This document shows positions 31,401 to 42,700 of a DNA stretch of 64,000 bases, one piece after another. Both the position numbers and the translations under genes were made by a program. The stretch is from Agaricus subrufescens (lineage: Eukaryota > Basidiomycota > Agaricomycetes > Agaricales > Agaricaceae). The stretch covers positions 1-64,000 of the forward strand of contig JAQOTE010000027.1 of the NCBI GenBank assembly GCA_029945375.1. Direction: 5' to 3'. Position 1 is the stretch's first letter. Every line of letters begins with the position of its first letter. Under the pieces are notes generated by a model. The model was not told where the DNA came from. It saw nothing but the letters and a program-made list of their open reading frames with translations, and ran no database searches.

Positions 31401-32990
31401 GGAGTAAGGTTAAATAACTTTCTCTTCGAACTTGCAAACAAAATCCAAACACCAGTCCAATTCAAGGACTTGTCACAATTGCCTGCGGCAACGCACAAAA
31501 AATGGATTGATGCTTGTTTAGAAGAATTAAAAGCCTTACAACAAAGAGGTGTCTATGAATTAGTGGATCTCCCAAAAGGTCGAAGAACTATTAAAAATAG
31601 ATGGGTGTTTAACGAGAAGAGTGATGGTCGCCTTCGAGCTCGACTGGTTGCTAAAGGATTCTCTCAAGTCGAGGGAATTGACTATAACGAATTATTTTCT
31701 CCAGTAGTCCGCTACGAAACTGCTCGTCTTCTTTTTGGTGTTGTTGCCATGGAAGATTGGGATATGTTCAGCGTTGACGTTAAAACTGCCTATCTTTATG
31801 GCAAACTGGATGAAGAAATCTATATGTCACAACCAGAAGGATTTAGAGTTCCTGGAAAGGAAAATAAAGTCTGGAGATTACGCCGTGCCCTATATGGCCT
31901 TAAACAGGCCGGACTTAGCTGGTGGAAAGAACTCACCGCTAGCATGACAGAAATCGGTTTTATCCGATGTAAGTCCGATGCAGGCGTATATTATTATCGA
32001 CATCCAAAAACTCGCGAATTAGTTATCGCTGTAGTTTATGTTGATGACGTAGCCTTCTTAGGCAAAAAGAATTCTAAGCTCCTCCAAGAGTTGAAGCTAA
32101 AGTTTTCTACTAAATGGGAATGTCGTGATCAAGGCGAAATGACTGAGTTCCTCGGGATGCAAATCTCTAGAGATAGACCTCGTCAAAAAGTCTTTCTGCA
32201 TCAGCAGAAGTACCTTCAGAAAGTACTCGATCGATTCGGAATTAAATCTGGATCTGAAGAAACACCATTACCGAAAGGTTTTGTGTTCTCTACTTCCGAC
32301 AAAATGCCTAAACCTGAATTCAGGCAAAAATACCAGCAATTAGTTGGATCCTTAATGTATCTTATGATCGGATCTCGACCAGACATTGCATTTGCGGTTG
32401 TAAAATTATCGCAACAGATGGTAAAACCTAACAAGGAACATTATACCACTGGAATGCATTTGCTACGGTACCTTAACGGCACCAAAAATAGAGTTCTTGA
32501 GTTTGATGGTAACTCGAATTCTGGTATAATTGCTTATTCAGATTCTGATTGGGCATCTGATCCCGAAGACCGGAAATCAATCACCGGCAACTTTTGCACA
32601 CTCGCTGATGGTCCAGTATCTTGGTTGAGTCGCAAACAAAAAACTGTTGCACTTTCATCGACGGAAGCCGAATATATGGCTCTCTCTGATTGTTCGCGAC
32701 AACTTGTCTGGATGTCCCAACTTCTCACCGAAGTAGGTTTTGATATCGACACACCCCTTCTCTATGGAGATAATTTGGGAAGCCTATTTTGGGCCACCTC
32801 AGAAGTCCAAGAAAAGCGATCTAAACATATTGATATTCGCTTTCACTATGTTCGGAATCTTCTTGAGGAAAAGCGGATCAAAATTGACTGGATTGACGGT
32901 CAAGAAAATCCTGCTGACATCATGACCAAAAATCTCGAGAAAATCAAATTCAATACGTTCTGCCCTATGTTAGGATTGCGTGAACAGTAG
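28482..32990 (+). CDS. Copia B Pol: protease, integrase, reverse transcriptase, RNase H
   Basis: Continues the frame broken at 14168 and is open to the stop at 32990. Protease: VKWMIDSGASAHFTGNLSDF. Integrase: zinc module WHRRLGHPSDFV..CDGCVRGK; catalytic D, D, E in HSDLFELP, RTDRGGEYTSG and NGRAERLNRTLHEKSQALR; GYDGTNYKF of the GKGY region. A Pro-rich linker follows (about 30,790-30,960). RT: NRWVFNEKSDGRLRARLVAK, FSVDVKTAYLYGKLDEEIYM, YGLKQAGLSWWK and catalytic YVDDVAF. RNase H: SDSDWASDPEDRKSITG, ALSSTEAEYMALSDC, HIDIRFHYVRNLLEE. No break is seen in this half. Purine-rich CAAGGAGGAG (about 32,997-33,006) before the 3' LTR is the polypurine tract. Confidence 0.95.
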   Translation, partial: RGYFRRLHIPCAPESSYDGDVDLDRYRRTNRWVHECRKYSLMHEWVHVYPMKLKHPVTLRSNPAPDVWSIGKYTNGRVFSWNPSGKFVDITNTLLAITVARTTDPRLRTGRVTPYQEAKLKALLAWDKRLGDVVLNLPESVDIIEEAFPAEEETESPIDHTIDGFGSMEVVEQGPSLIDEKKGQDEDLISLGDEEDEYDGNMDTKEGSYAQVSPSSSHASTNHMFQILHESRVASMGQCAHSPRGSTGQKSVDVHLMDRVLALSMYNSPICNIYAMQSSARGTLLDDLTPLCDSFFINSTIKRSHYDVKWMIDSGASAHFTGNLSDFASIQMGFFGLVHTASTPQNIKGRGTIFIEHLVIDPKTGAESTLVTKLWPVFYIEGTHMRLISAGQLLRSGLRLEADAKLHTFRDKDNRAVMSGVSGHYQNIPTVLSRIVKKHPKEFAKALQPADYQTWHRRLGHPSDFVLNRFCEETQGVPRITIPKSKGVCDGCVRGKLTQKQFPPSESRAKKILELVHSDLFELPVLSYHRYKWIMTIMDDYSGVAFIVTLSKKSEAPNQMKNILTFLATSTGQKVVRLRTDRGGEYTSGVLKEYLAANGIQHEMSSPHVHQQNGRAERLNRTLHEKSQALRLQACLPDSYWEFSMLYAVYIYNRTPMQRLKWKTPFELFFGTKPNLSLIRVFGCGAHVYLPDEIRQDKLSARSELMLFVGYDGTNYKFIRHTKNNAVFIGPHAIFDESYFPKCSSSKPSNLEKQIDEELSRDSSPDETSDETPDLPSPSYPRDPPPGPPPAAPQQPPHNPPDPPASPPRSPPPSPGPSRPRQIPQQEKPQWNRGKRRAESPPDESERPPLRRSERESRVPNRPDNVYGNKPPAKILRDYEKQPFLPKMDEQIRNRVPSRSDRQKARLPNDDVTERREEIRRRFDEAQQRAEDWEKEHGTEIPPVKFGSRPTPNQEEDNDDDRMEDIQVLLREGGVRLNNFLFELANKIQTPVQFKDLSQLPAATHKKWIDACLEELKALQQRGVYELVDLPKGRRTIKNRWVFNEKSDGRLRARLVAKGFSQVEGIDYNELFSPVVRYETARLLFGVVAMEDWDMFSVDVKTAYLYGKLDEEIYMSQPEGFRVPGKENKVWRLRRALYGLKQAGLSWWKELTASMTEIGFIRCKSDAGVYYYRHPKTRELVIAVVYVDDVAFLGKKNSKLLQELKLKFSTKWECRDQGEMTEFLGMQISRDRPRQKVFLHQQKYLQKVLDRFGIKSGSEETPLPKGFVFSTSDKMPKPEFRQKYQQLVGSLMYLMIGSRPDIAFAVVKLSQQMVKPNKEHYTTGMHLLRYLNGTKNRVLEFDGNSNSGIIAYSDSDWASDPEDRKSITGNFCTLADGPVSWLSRKQKTVALSSTEAEYMALSDCSRQLVWMSQLLTEVGFDIDTPLLYGDNLGSLFWATSEVQEKRSKHIDIRFHYVRNLLEEKRIKIDWIDGQENPADIMTKNLEKIKFNTFCPMLGLREQ

Positions 32991-33006
32991 TCTACTCAAG
33001 GAGGAG

Positions 33007-33372
33007 TGTTGACGAAATACCTCGAGTTATACGCTTGGTATGACGTGTATGAGCAACTACTGTGCACTATGCACTATGCCACACCTTTTCAATCGTTTTA
33101 TGCATGTATACTGCGGACTCCTTCTGTGGACTCCTGTTTTACCTATATGTTTCACATTACCCTTTACCACTATGAGGTTCTTTGTCGAGTATATAAACCC
33201 TATGTATATTCCATAGAATAACAGTTCAGTTTCCTCTCTCACTTTGCTCTACAAGCTCTCTCAGCTCTATAAGCTCTATCTACTACTTCTATCCTCCTAC
33301 TGTCTAGGATTTACAAGCAATGTGAGTCTATCCGATCTCCATGCTGCAGGTAGCAGCTCTGCTTTATCAACA
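33007..33372 (+). repeat. Copia B 3' LTR (366 bp)
   Basis: Matches the 5' LTR without the MITE; same TATATAAA and CAATGTGAGT. Followed by the CTTAA duplication. Confidence 0.95.
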
Positions 33373-33707
33373 CTTAAGTCTGGTTCAAGGGCGAGGGATA
33401 AAGATGTCAAAGACAGCTCAATAAGTCAAGCCTTAAGGCAGGCCTAAGGTACTTAAGTCCTTTGATAAGGCATGGATCATGGTATGATAAAATAATATTA
33501 CACTGCCACATCAATAGCAGTGATAGCAGACCTACACTAGTACTTGAGCCTCAAAACTAATCGAAAATTTGTAAAAAAAAAAAACAAGGGGTATAAAGCA
33601 CCAGCAGAGCAGAAGTTGAATGAGACAGCGCATAGAGACTGAAGGTGACAGTATAACAATTAAGAGGTGAGCAGGATATGAAAGAGGTAAAAGATATGGT
33701 AAAACAA

Positions 33708-36700
33708 TTAGCGACGTCGCGATGAGCCTGCATCTGGCTGAGAGGAGTAGTGTTTAGTTGAAGAAACTTGAACAAGGGCTTGGGCCTTTCTGCTATGCCT
33801 CGCAGGCATACTAGCCGCATCTTGTACCGACAAATGGAAATGCCCCGATGACACCCCTTCTTGCGTATGAGAGACCAGGCCACGGTCAGAATGCGGGCGG
33901 TGTTGAGACACAGCTTGCGAAATCATATGGCACCTGGTGGACTGGAGGATGATAAGCTGGTGTTAGTATATACATACATTTGAATAAAGGTTCGTACAGT
34001 TACCTCGCCGCTGGTGCCAAAAGCCTAAGCATATCTGTATCAGTGGCGTCAATTTGTGTCAAAGTTAGAGAATCATACCTTTGGGTTGCTCCTTGATACT
34101 TGTGGGTCCCAAGAAGACCTCTCCCTACTGGGAAGGGCAAGCGAGCGATCACGATGATGGCTCAGGGCATGCTGTAAAAGCTTGAAATGTAAGTACTGAC
34201 ATATTAACACAATATTTCTCATACTCACCTCTACAGCCGGATTATTGGACGCTGAGATGTCACTAGGGTTGGGCTGTTGATACAACAGACATAGAATAGG
34301 AGCACGATCAGGGGATGTACCTTTCCATATTAAAGAAATAGAGGCATACCCTTTTCATAGATGGTGGCCGAGTTCCTTTCACGCGGGGGCCGGGTTTCGA
34401 GGACGAAGTATGACTGAATGCAGGAGGGGGTTGAGAGAGCTGAGATGATTGTTACGACCTTATAGCGATTAGCTCAGGTTGCAACTTAAGGCAAAGACTT
34501 GAGAGCGATAAGAAATATAGCGAGTTGGTAAAGCGTAAGGAAATACAGAGTATAATTATGCTACTTATAGAAGAGTTGACTACCTAATAATAGAAGTAGA
34601 AAGCGGGCTGAGTAAGTGTGCCCGAGGTGTCTGACTAACGATGAGAACAAGTATACGGGATAGGCAAGGCGAGCATATGGATGTGGAGCGAAAGCACATG
34701 GACCTGGGTCAGGGGACGATAACAGAAATAGATTGTAACATCACCCTCCGTTCAGGCTTCAGATTCCGATCGAAGCAAGATTAGATATGCGCGAAGAGGT
34801 TGTTCAAGAGTTTCCTCTTGGTGTCGGCCATGACCCATCGATCGGTTTTCTCGTTAAAACCAATGAAGTGGGGGGCGTTGTCTCTTCCTCCTACGATGAT
34901 ACGCGCAGGCAATCCCTTGAAGGTTTCGTCTTTTCCTTTCTTCATTAGCAAGACGGTGAGGATAACGTTCCAGTACGTGGTTCTTTCTTCGGGGGACTTG
35001 TACCGGTTATTGTTGTGGGCGAAAGCGTAGGTGGTGGGGGGTTTGATTTCGGTAGGCATGGTGGCGGGTGGGATGAAGTTCAGATAGCGGTAGAGACAAT
35101 CGGCTTCTTCGGCTAATTCAGGGGAGTGGATGTTGGAGACACGGACCAATCCCGGGGGTTTATTTTCCTTGTCGGAATCTTCGTCCATGGGATTGTCTTC
35201 CTGTTTCGGAATAGGCAAGGGGGTGGGGTCAGGGACGGGTATGACTTTGGCTGGCGGGGTGTTGGGTCGGGTTTCGGGTTCCAGACGATAGAGTTTACAG
35301 ATTGCGTCTGCGGCAGCTAGTTCTTCGGCAGATCTGACTTGATCCAGGACGTCGAGCATTCTGGCTGAGTGACAGGCGATAGAGTGGGCGTTGAATTCGA
35401 TGTGGGTATTGGCGATTTTGTTCAATTCGGCAAGGATTTTGTTGAAGTGTTTGGCTACGATTCCTTCGTCTCCTCCACACAACCTGATGGGAGAGATTAC
35501 CGTTCCCGCAATGTTCTGAGCGTTGTTGTTCAATTGGATGACAGAGGCTCCTATTTCTCGGAGTTGTGCCATGGCGTGCAAGATTCTAAGGAGGTAGTGG
35601 CGTCGGGAGAGGGTCGAGTGCCTGCGTTGGATGTATTCGGCGTGCAGGGGTTGATCGACGGGGATGGCGATGGTACGTAGGTTCGGGTTGGTGCTGGGAT
35701 TCATATTGCCTAGGAGTTCAAGCAGGGGGGCATATTTAGCAGTGAGCGCAATGTTGGGCAGATTGGGATGAGAGAAAAAGAAAAGACGGTCTGGTTTTTA
35801 TATTATTCCTTCCTCCCTATTAGGCAACTCCTACTGTTGCTGGTTGTTTTCTTCTGCCGGTGCTTCCCATCCATCTCCCCATGTTCCATTTGCGGCCCAT
35901 CCATGGGCGTTCGGGTTTATCTCCTCGGTGAGATCTTTCAACTCGTCCTCCATCATCTGCAATTTCCTTATGATCTTCTTGATCAGCTGTCTCTCCTTCC
36001 TCATGACCTTCACCATGTGGTCCTTTTCTTCGTCGTTTGCGGGGTTTACCCCTTTTGGTCGGTCGTAAATGAGTGGGACGTAGGTGTGGGCGTAACGGTT
36101 GTCCACATCCGTTACTGCGCTGTAGATTTCGATGAGCTCACGTTTGGCGGAGCTCCGGAAGGAGTCGATGATGAGGTTGTGGTAGGCCTCTTGTTCGGGG
36201 GTGGTGAGGGTTTCGGCGGTGTTCTGGGTGCTCATGATGTCTTCTTTGAACCAATAGACGATGCTATACCGGTGGTAGTGTAGTTGGTTTCCTTTTATAT
36301 TCACAGGAGGTTATTGAGTTTTCTATATTCGGATAGAAGATCCTGTGCGTTCTCAAGGTCGGTTGCGGATTGCCACGTATCCTCAGAGTTGTCATATCCT
36401 TTCCAGTGTACCAGGTATTGAGTTCCTCGGCCTTTCTTTCTGTGTCTGCGGATTTCTTCTACTTCGTATTCTTCTTCGTTGTTAATAATGTCCGGGGGGG
36501 GTGGAGGAGGAGTCTTTTGACAGTTGAACTCGGGTTCGTTGAATTTGGTGAGGAGAGATGAATGGAAGACGTCGTGTATAGCCCAAGTTTCAGGTAATTT
36601 TAGATGGAAAGAAGTTTCTCCAATGGGTTCTAGAATTTCGAAAGGTCCATATCTCTTGTTGTCGAACTTTCCCGAAGGGCGGTTTGATCGTACATTTGTT

Positions 36701-39700
36701 GCTTCTAGGAAAACAAAATCTCCTTTGGATAAGGGGTTCTTTTGCCGTTTCAGATTTCCGTGTTCAGACATTATGGAGTTGTATTCTTTCAATGCTGCTT
36801 GTGCTTCGTTTCAGGTTTTCTCTAATTCCGCGGCGAAGTCGTTAGCCAGGGGATTGTCCGAGTTAACGGTTAGGTTTCCTTTCCACGGGTGAATGCCGTA
36901 TGTGAGGAAGAACGGGGTTTGCTTTGTTGCGGCGTGGGTTTTGTCATTGTATTGGAATTCCGTGGTGGGAAGCCATTTTGCCCAGTCGTTTTGTTTGTAG
37001 TTAACGAAGTTCCGTAGGTAGGACTCGACTTCTTGGTTAATCCTTTCTGTTTGACCATCGGTTTGGGGATGGTAGGTGGTTGACAGGTTTCTTTCGATTC
37101 CTAGGGCAGAGCATAACTCTTTCATGAACTTGGAGGCAAACTGAGGGCCTCTGTCGCTGATGATGTGCTTGGGTATTCCGTGTAGGCGCCAGATGTCTTT
37201 CTTGTAAATTTTGGCTAGTCCTCTTGACGTGAGAGCAGTTTCAGTGGGAATGAGGTGGATCATTTTGGAGAAGCGGTCAACTATTACGAGTATGGCATCG
37301 TGGTCCTCGGACTTGGGTAGAGGGCCGATCATATCTATGGATATTTCCTCCCATGGTGCTTCGGGGACGGGTAGGGGTTTGAGGGGTGTGTGACCGGGTT
37401 GTCGGTTGATCTTATTTTTCTGGCATTCGGTACATCCTTTCACGAATCTTTTGACGTCCGTTTTGATCATGGGCCACCAGAAGGTTCGTTTCACAAGTTC
37501 GAGCATGCAATAGGAGCCGGGGTGTCCGATATCGGGTGGGTCGTGGTGGTCCGACAGTATGGATTCTCAAAGTTTGGGTTCATCTGGTACATAGATTTTT
37601 CCGTTCCGGTAGATTATGCCGTTCTCTTCCCAGAATTGGTCGGGTCTCTTGTTCTTTTCTTGAATGACACGATTTTCTTGATAGTCGGAGTTACTAATCT
37701 GTTTCAGGGTGTCGGGGTCTGCGGAGATCGAGAAGTTTCGATTTAGGAGCAAGGTGGTTTCTAATGAGGTGGGAATTTCAGATAGGGTTCGTAGGATAAT
37801 GCGGTCTTTGAACATCTCGATTTGGGTTTCTTCTTCGGGGTTTTCGTGTTGGAAAAGTCTGGATAGGATGTCTGCCTTGACATTTGTTTTACCGGGGATG
37901 TGTCGGAGTAGATAGTCGTATTCTTGGAGCATGAGGTACCATCGGGCTTGACGGGCGTTTAGTTTTTGGGGTTCGCGGAAGTACTTGAGGTTTTCGTGGT
38001 CGGTCCAGATTTCGAATTGATGTTTGGCGTCTAGCAGGTAGTGTCTCCAGTTCTTGATTGCTTTGACTATGGCGAGATGTTCCTTGTCGTAGATTTCGTA
38101 GTTCTTTTCTGCGTCGGTGAGGGCCTTGGACATGAATGCGACCGGGTGCCATTTTCCTTCTTGTTCTTGGGATAGGACTGCTCCAATTCCTATGTTGGAT
38201 GCGTCAGTTTCGAGTCTGAATTTTCCTTCGTTGTCTGGTAGGGCTAGGACGGGTTCGTTGGTGATGGCAGTTTTGATGGCTTCAAAGGCGTTTTGTTCTT
38301 CGGCGGTCCATTTCCAGGGCTTAGGTGTCTTACCTCCCTTCAAGGCATTGAGTGGCGCAGCGAGAGTGCTGAAGTCCTGAATAAATCATCAATAGAAATT
38401 TGCAAAACCGATAAATCGTTTGATGTCCTTTACACAGGTCGGGGTCTTCCAGTTTCGGACTGATTCGACCTTTTCCATTTCCATGCTTGCCTGGCCGTCG
38501 CTGATGACAGTTCCGAGCATCGAGATCTTGGTTGCGTTGAATTCGCATTTGGTTCGTTTGAAACACAAGTTGTTTTCGTCTGCTATTTTTAGGAATCGTA
38601 AGGTTCGTTCTTCTAGTTCGGGTAGGGAGTCAGCAGGAATGGCGAAGTCGTCGATGTAGTTGACTAGTGAACCGTCTTGGATCATTTCTCGGAAGATGGT
38701 GGTCATCCAGCGGGAAAAGGTGGCTGGTGAGTTGCACATTCCAAAGAACATTACCGTTGGTTCGAAGAGTCCGCGGTTAGTGAGGATGGCGCCTTTCCAT
38801 TCGTCTCCTTCTTTGATTCGTACGTTGTTGTATCCCCAAATGATGTCGAGTTTATTGAAGTACTTGGTGTGTTTCAATTTTCCGATGACTTTGCTTATTA
38901 GTGGTAAGGGGGTTTTATCCTTTATGGTGACCATGTTAAGTTTGCGATAGTCCTGGCATAGCCTTAGCGATCCATCTTTTTTGGGTATGAAGAAACAAGG
39001 GGTGGCGTAGGGACTCTTGGAAGGTCGGATGCGTTTGGTGGCGAGGTTTTCGTCCAGGAATTTGTTGAGTTCAATTTCTTCCTTCGGGGTCATCTCGTAA
39101 ACTTTTGCGTCAATTTCGTTCGGGGCGTCTGGTAGTAGGTTGACCTCGTGATCCCATTGAGTTCGTTTTGGAAGTTTGTCGAAGTTCTTCTTGTTGAAAA
39201 GGTGGGTGTATGGTCTCATGTATTCCGGTAGGTCGAGGGGGTTGGTCGGGTCGGGTTCTTTTTCTTCTTCAAAGTCTTCCCATTTGGTCTGGAGGCGTCG
39301 TAAATGTTCCGGGAGTGAGAAATTGGCATGTTTGATTGAACATTCGGGTGGGCATCTTGAGAAGGTTATGGTTCCTCGGTTCCAGTCAATTTCCGGATTG
39401 TGTTTGATTAGCCAGTCGTGTCCGATGAAGATGTCTGCTGAGTCCAATTTGGCTACTACTGCATCAATAGTCTCCTCGTGTCCTTCTATGTTTAGTTCCA
39501 GGTTGACGAATTTGGTGATAGGTTCTTTTCCGCTTGGAGTTCCGTCGGCGTTAGTTGCCAGAATGGGGTGGTCGAGTTTGTGGGTAGGAATTTTCTGTTT
39601 ATGGACGGTTCGTTTGTCGATGCAAGTGTGGGTGCATCCAGAGTCGAGCATGGTTTTGGCTTGGAACATTTCTCCATTAGGTTTGGTGATTTTGGGTTTG

Positions 39701-42700
39701 AGTATTAACTCCTGCACTCCTAGTCGTTTCTGAGGACAAACATATCGATTTCTCATACGGCTAGATACATTGGTTCGCGAGTTTGTGCCTACTCCGAACC
39801 TTTGGGAAAATCCTGTTGGGTTTCTTCAGCAGTGCCTTCTTCTCCGGTAGTAATGGCTCGAATTTTGGTTTGTTTCTTGGGGCTTCGGCAAACTTTGGCG
39901 ATGTGGCCTGGTTTGCCACAATTATAGCATTCGATGTTGGATCTAAACCCTTGGTTTCAGCATTCCTTCTTTATGTGGCCAAATTTGCCGCATTTGAGGC
40001 ATTTGGGTTTACCATTGGCGTCCCATTCTAACTTCCTAGCTCCAATTTCTATAGGTTGTCCGTTTCCTCCATAGGTAACTCCTGTAGCGGTGCAGTGGTC
40101 GTTTCATCATCTCTCGGTGTCTTCCCATCCCTTCCTGACGGATCCTATGGCAGAGACCCATCCTTTGAGGGAGGTGGGAATGGCATTTGGGGGATAACCC
40201 AAGATGGTGTGGATTATGTCCGATCTGGTGTGTTGTTTCAGGAGGTAGAGCACGTGATCTTCGCTAGATTGGGATTGGCTGACAAGGGCGACGAATTTAA
40301 CAAGGAAGTCATTGGTGTGGAGATTCCCTTGTTTGAAAGATTCGATCTTGTCTTTAGCGATCTGCTGCTCGTTTCCGGGTGAGAAGGCGTCTACAATTTC
40401 TTCGGCAAAAACTTTCCAGTCAGCGGTATCATCTCCTTTGATGATCTTGTCTTCCCATTTCTTGGCGAACCAGCCTGGGATTTCTCCTCTCAGGCGGTTG
40501 GTAACAAGGAGTATCTTCGAATCTGCGTCTTTGTATTTGCTAAACTTGAGGAAAATTTCCATTCCCCTCCACCAGTCGTTAAATTTGTTCCTATCTCCAT
40601 GGAAAAATCTGGGTTCCATGACATCCTTGTGGTTGATCGTGTTGTTGGTCTTGGTTTTGGTGTTGTTTGTGGCCATCTCTTTCAGTTCTAGTTCTTCAAG
40701 TTCTTTTGCTAGTTGGTTCAGGTCTTCGTCGAGTGGTGTGTTCTTCGGTATTTGTTCTGGGTCTGGTTCTTCTGGTTCCTGTTCGTCGTTCTCAGATGGT
40801 GGTTCTGTTTCCTGGTCTTCCTCGTGTCTGAGGGCTTCAAATCTGTTTCCGTTTCAGTGTCCTTCGAAGAAAACTGTTTCAAAATCGATTCCGAATAGTT
40901 CTGAGTCATCTGTGCTCATATACTGAGCCTGTCGTGGTTTCCTGCCTCAGTGACTAGAGGTCTTTCTGCAAGGTGAGCTTTACGACGCTTTACCAAATGT
41001 TATGACCTTATAGCAATTAGCTCAGGTTGCAACTTAAGGCAAAGACTTGAGAGCGATAAGGGAATATAGCAAGTTGGTAAAGCGTAAGGAAATACAGAGT
41101 ATAATTATGCTACTTATAGAAGAGTTGACTACCTAATAATAGAAGTAGAAAGCGGGCTGAGTAAGTGTGCCCGAGGTGTCTGACTAACGATGAGAACAAG
41201 TATACGGGATAGGCAAGGCGAGCATATGGATGTGGAGCGAAAGCACATGGACCTGGGTCAGGGGACGATAACGGAAATAGATCGTAACAATGATGCCCGA
41301 GACAATGAAGAAACTTACACGAGATCATGATTTGGTGCGGGAGGTAGGGCTTGCGAACTTGAGGGCTGAGACGCCAACTCGAATTCATATCAATGATATG
41401 ATGGTTGATTCAAAGAAAAAAAAATACGAACTTTCAACATCCAGGGCTTGACTAGGGCAGGCTGAAAACCAAGGCTACCACTAGTCATGTCAGTGGCGTC
41501 ATTGAGTAAGTCGTCGTCATCAACCTCCACAACATCTTTGACAGGTTTCTGGACCTTTGGCTTCACCTTTTCGCGCTTCTGTAACGCCTTGATGTGAGGC
41601 TCAAGGAGGTCATGGATCTCTACCCAGTTCCATGTCCCTTTCTTGACCTTCGCTCGGATGTTTCGAAGGTAATATTGTGTATGCGGTGTTACGGCCCCAG
41701 CCGTTTTATGCGTGAAAATATACGTTTAATGCGGCTAGGTGTACATATTAGGCTCGAGAATGAGCAATCGGTCACCCCGTTAGTAATAAGATCAGTCGAG
41801 GGCATGTGTGAAGGCGGGTTGAACTAGGATTCAGTCGAGATTGCATCTGCGATTCCTAGCAGGAAAACCGTACTGCTAGGGGGAATATAATCATGTTTGA
41901 GGACTTTAAAATGGAAGTCTCGAGACTGAGCTTAGGGAGACTTTATTGGAAAATATCATCGAGGTTAGTTATAGGATGGCTCAAGGACTTAGCGGGATGC
42001 GGTTCCTTTAGCGGACCTTATGCTAAACCGAATCTATGACTACTACCTGCCTAATAGGGAAAGGGCTAGAAAGTAGATGGCTCACACAGGTCGAGACTGA
42101 AATGAACTGAAGCAGGACTGTCGGAATTATCGGTTGAGACTCTAGATCGGGTAGCAATGATGATAATCTCGAAGCAACTAGCGGCGAGATAGAGACTTAG
42201 TCTAATCAAGGACATCTTATCGACGGATTGATCAGTGGGGGTGAGTCTCGAGGGTTTCTAGGACTAGGGTCTAGGGTTGGAAACTTGTCAGCCAATGAGA
42301 AGTGGAAGATTAGACAAGTGCGATGTTCGGTTGAGGAGACTGAATAGTCGAGACTGTTGATTGGTGGAGAAAGATGAGTTGAGGAGACTATACCCATTCA
42401 GCGCTGGATACAGACTTGGTTAAATGTTTCATATTTGTTTATTTTGTCTCAGTTTTTTATTGTGTATCGTATATAGTCGCCAGTCGAGGACGAGGTTCGG
42501 AATCGAATCTTTGCCCAAGCGCTGTGCGAGTGAAATCAAGTTTGGTTAAACTTCGCAGTGTTCTAAGCATTTCTTAAGTTCTTTCTCGACTCGGAAGGTC
42601 TTGTGTTCTGCGAGAGAGAGTATCTTCACTGGTCTAATAGGATTGCGATAGCATTCGGTGCTAGCTCGACTTGTCTTGCAGTCTGTCTCAAAGCGCGAAG

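Larger units (their letters stand above)
11776..33372 (+). mobile_element. Ty1/copia element B (with nested Ty3 element C)
   Basis: LTRs at 11776-12251 (365 bp plus a 111-bp MITE insertion including its TA) and 33007-33372 (366 bp), TGTTGACG...TCAACA. The 5-bp duplication CTTAA is at 11771-11775 and 33373-33377. Between them: primer site, spliced gag start, gag, protease, integrase, RT and RNase H in copia order. The coding region is split at 14168/28482 by element C, and the frame rejoins exactly after removing C and one CCGA. About five substitutions and one indel separate the LTRs by eye. Confidence 0.95.
34450..41289 (-). mobile_element. Ty3/gypsy chromodomain element D (chromovirus)
   Basis: LTRs 34450-34740 and 40998-41289 (TGTTA..GTAACA, about seven differences by eye). 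5-bp duplication ATGAT at 34445-34449 and 41290-41294. Minus-strand order: gag with two zinc knuckles, protease, RT, RNase H, integrase, chromodomain, then two extra ORFs, each with a TATA box, before the 3' LTR. The primer site TGGTAAAGCGTCG (minus strand) begins two bases after the 5' LTR, and GGAGGGTGA precedes the 3' LTR. It is inserted in an intron of the Plavaka accessory gene. Many in-frame TGA codons. Confidence 0.95.

Noticed and set aside
34781..35704. Envelope gene of element D
   Set aside because: Position is env-like, but there is no signal peptide, no membrane segment and no cysteine pattern.
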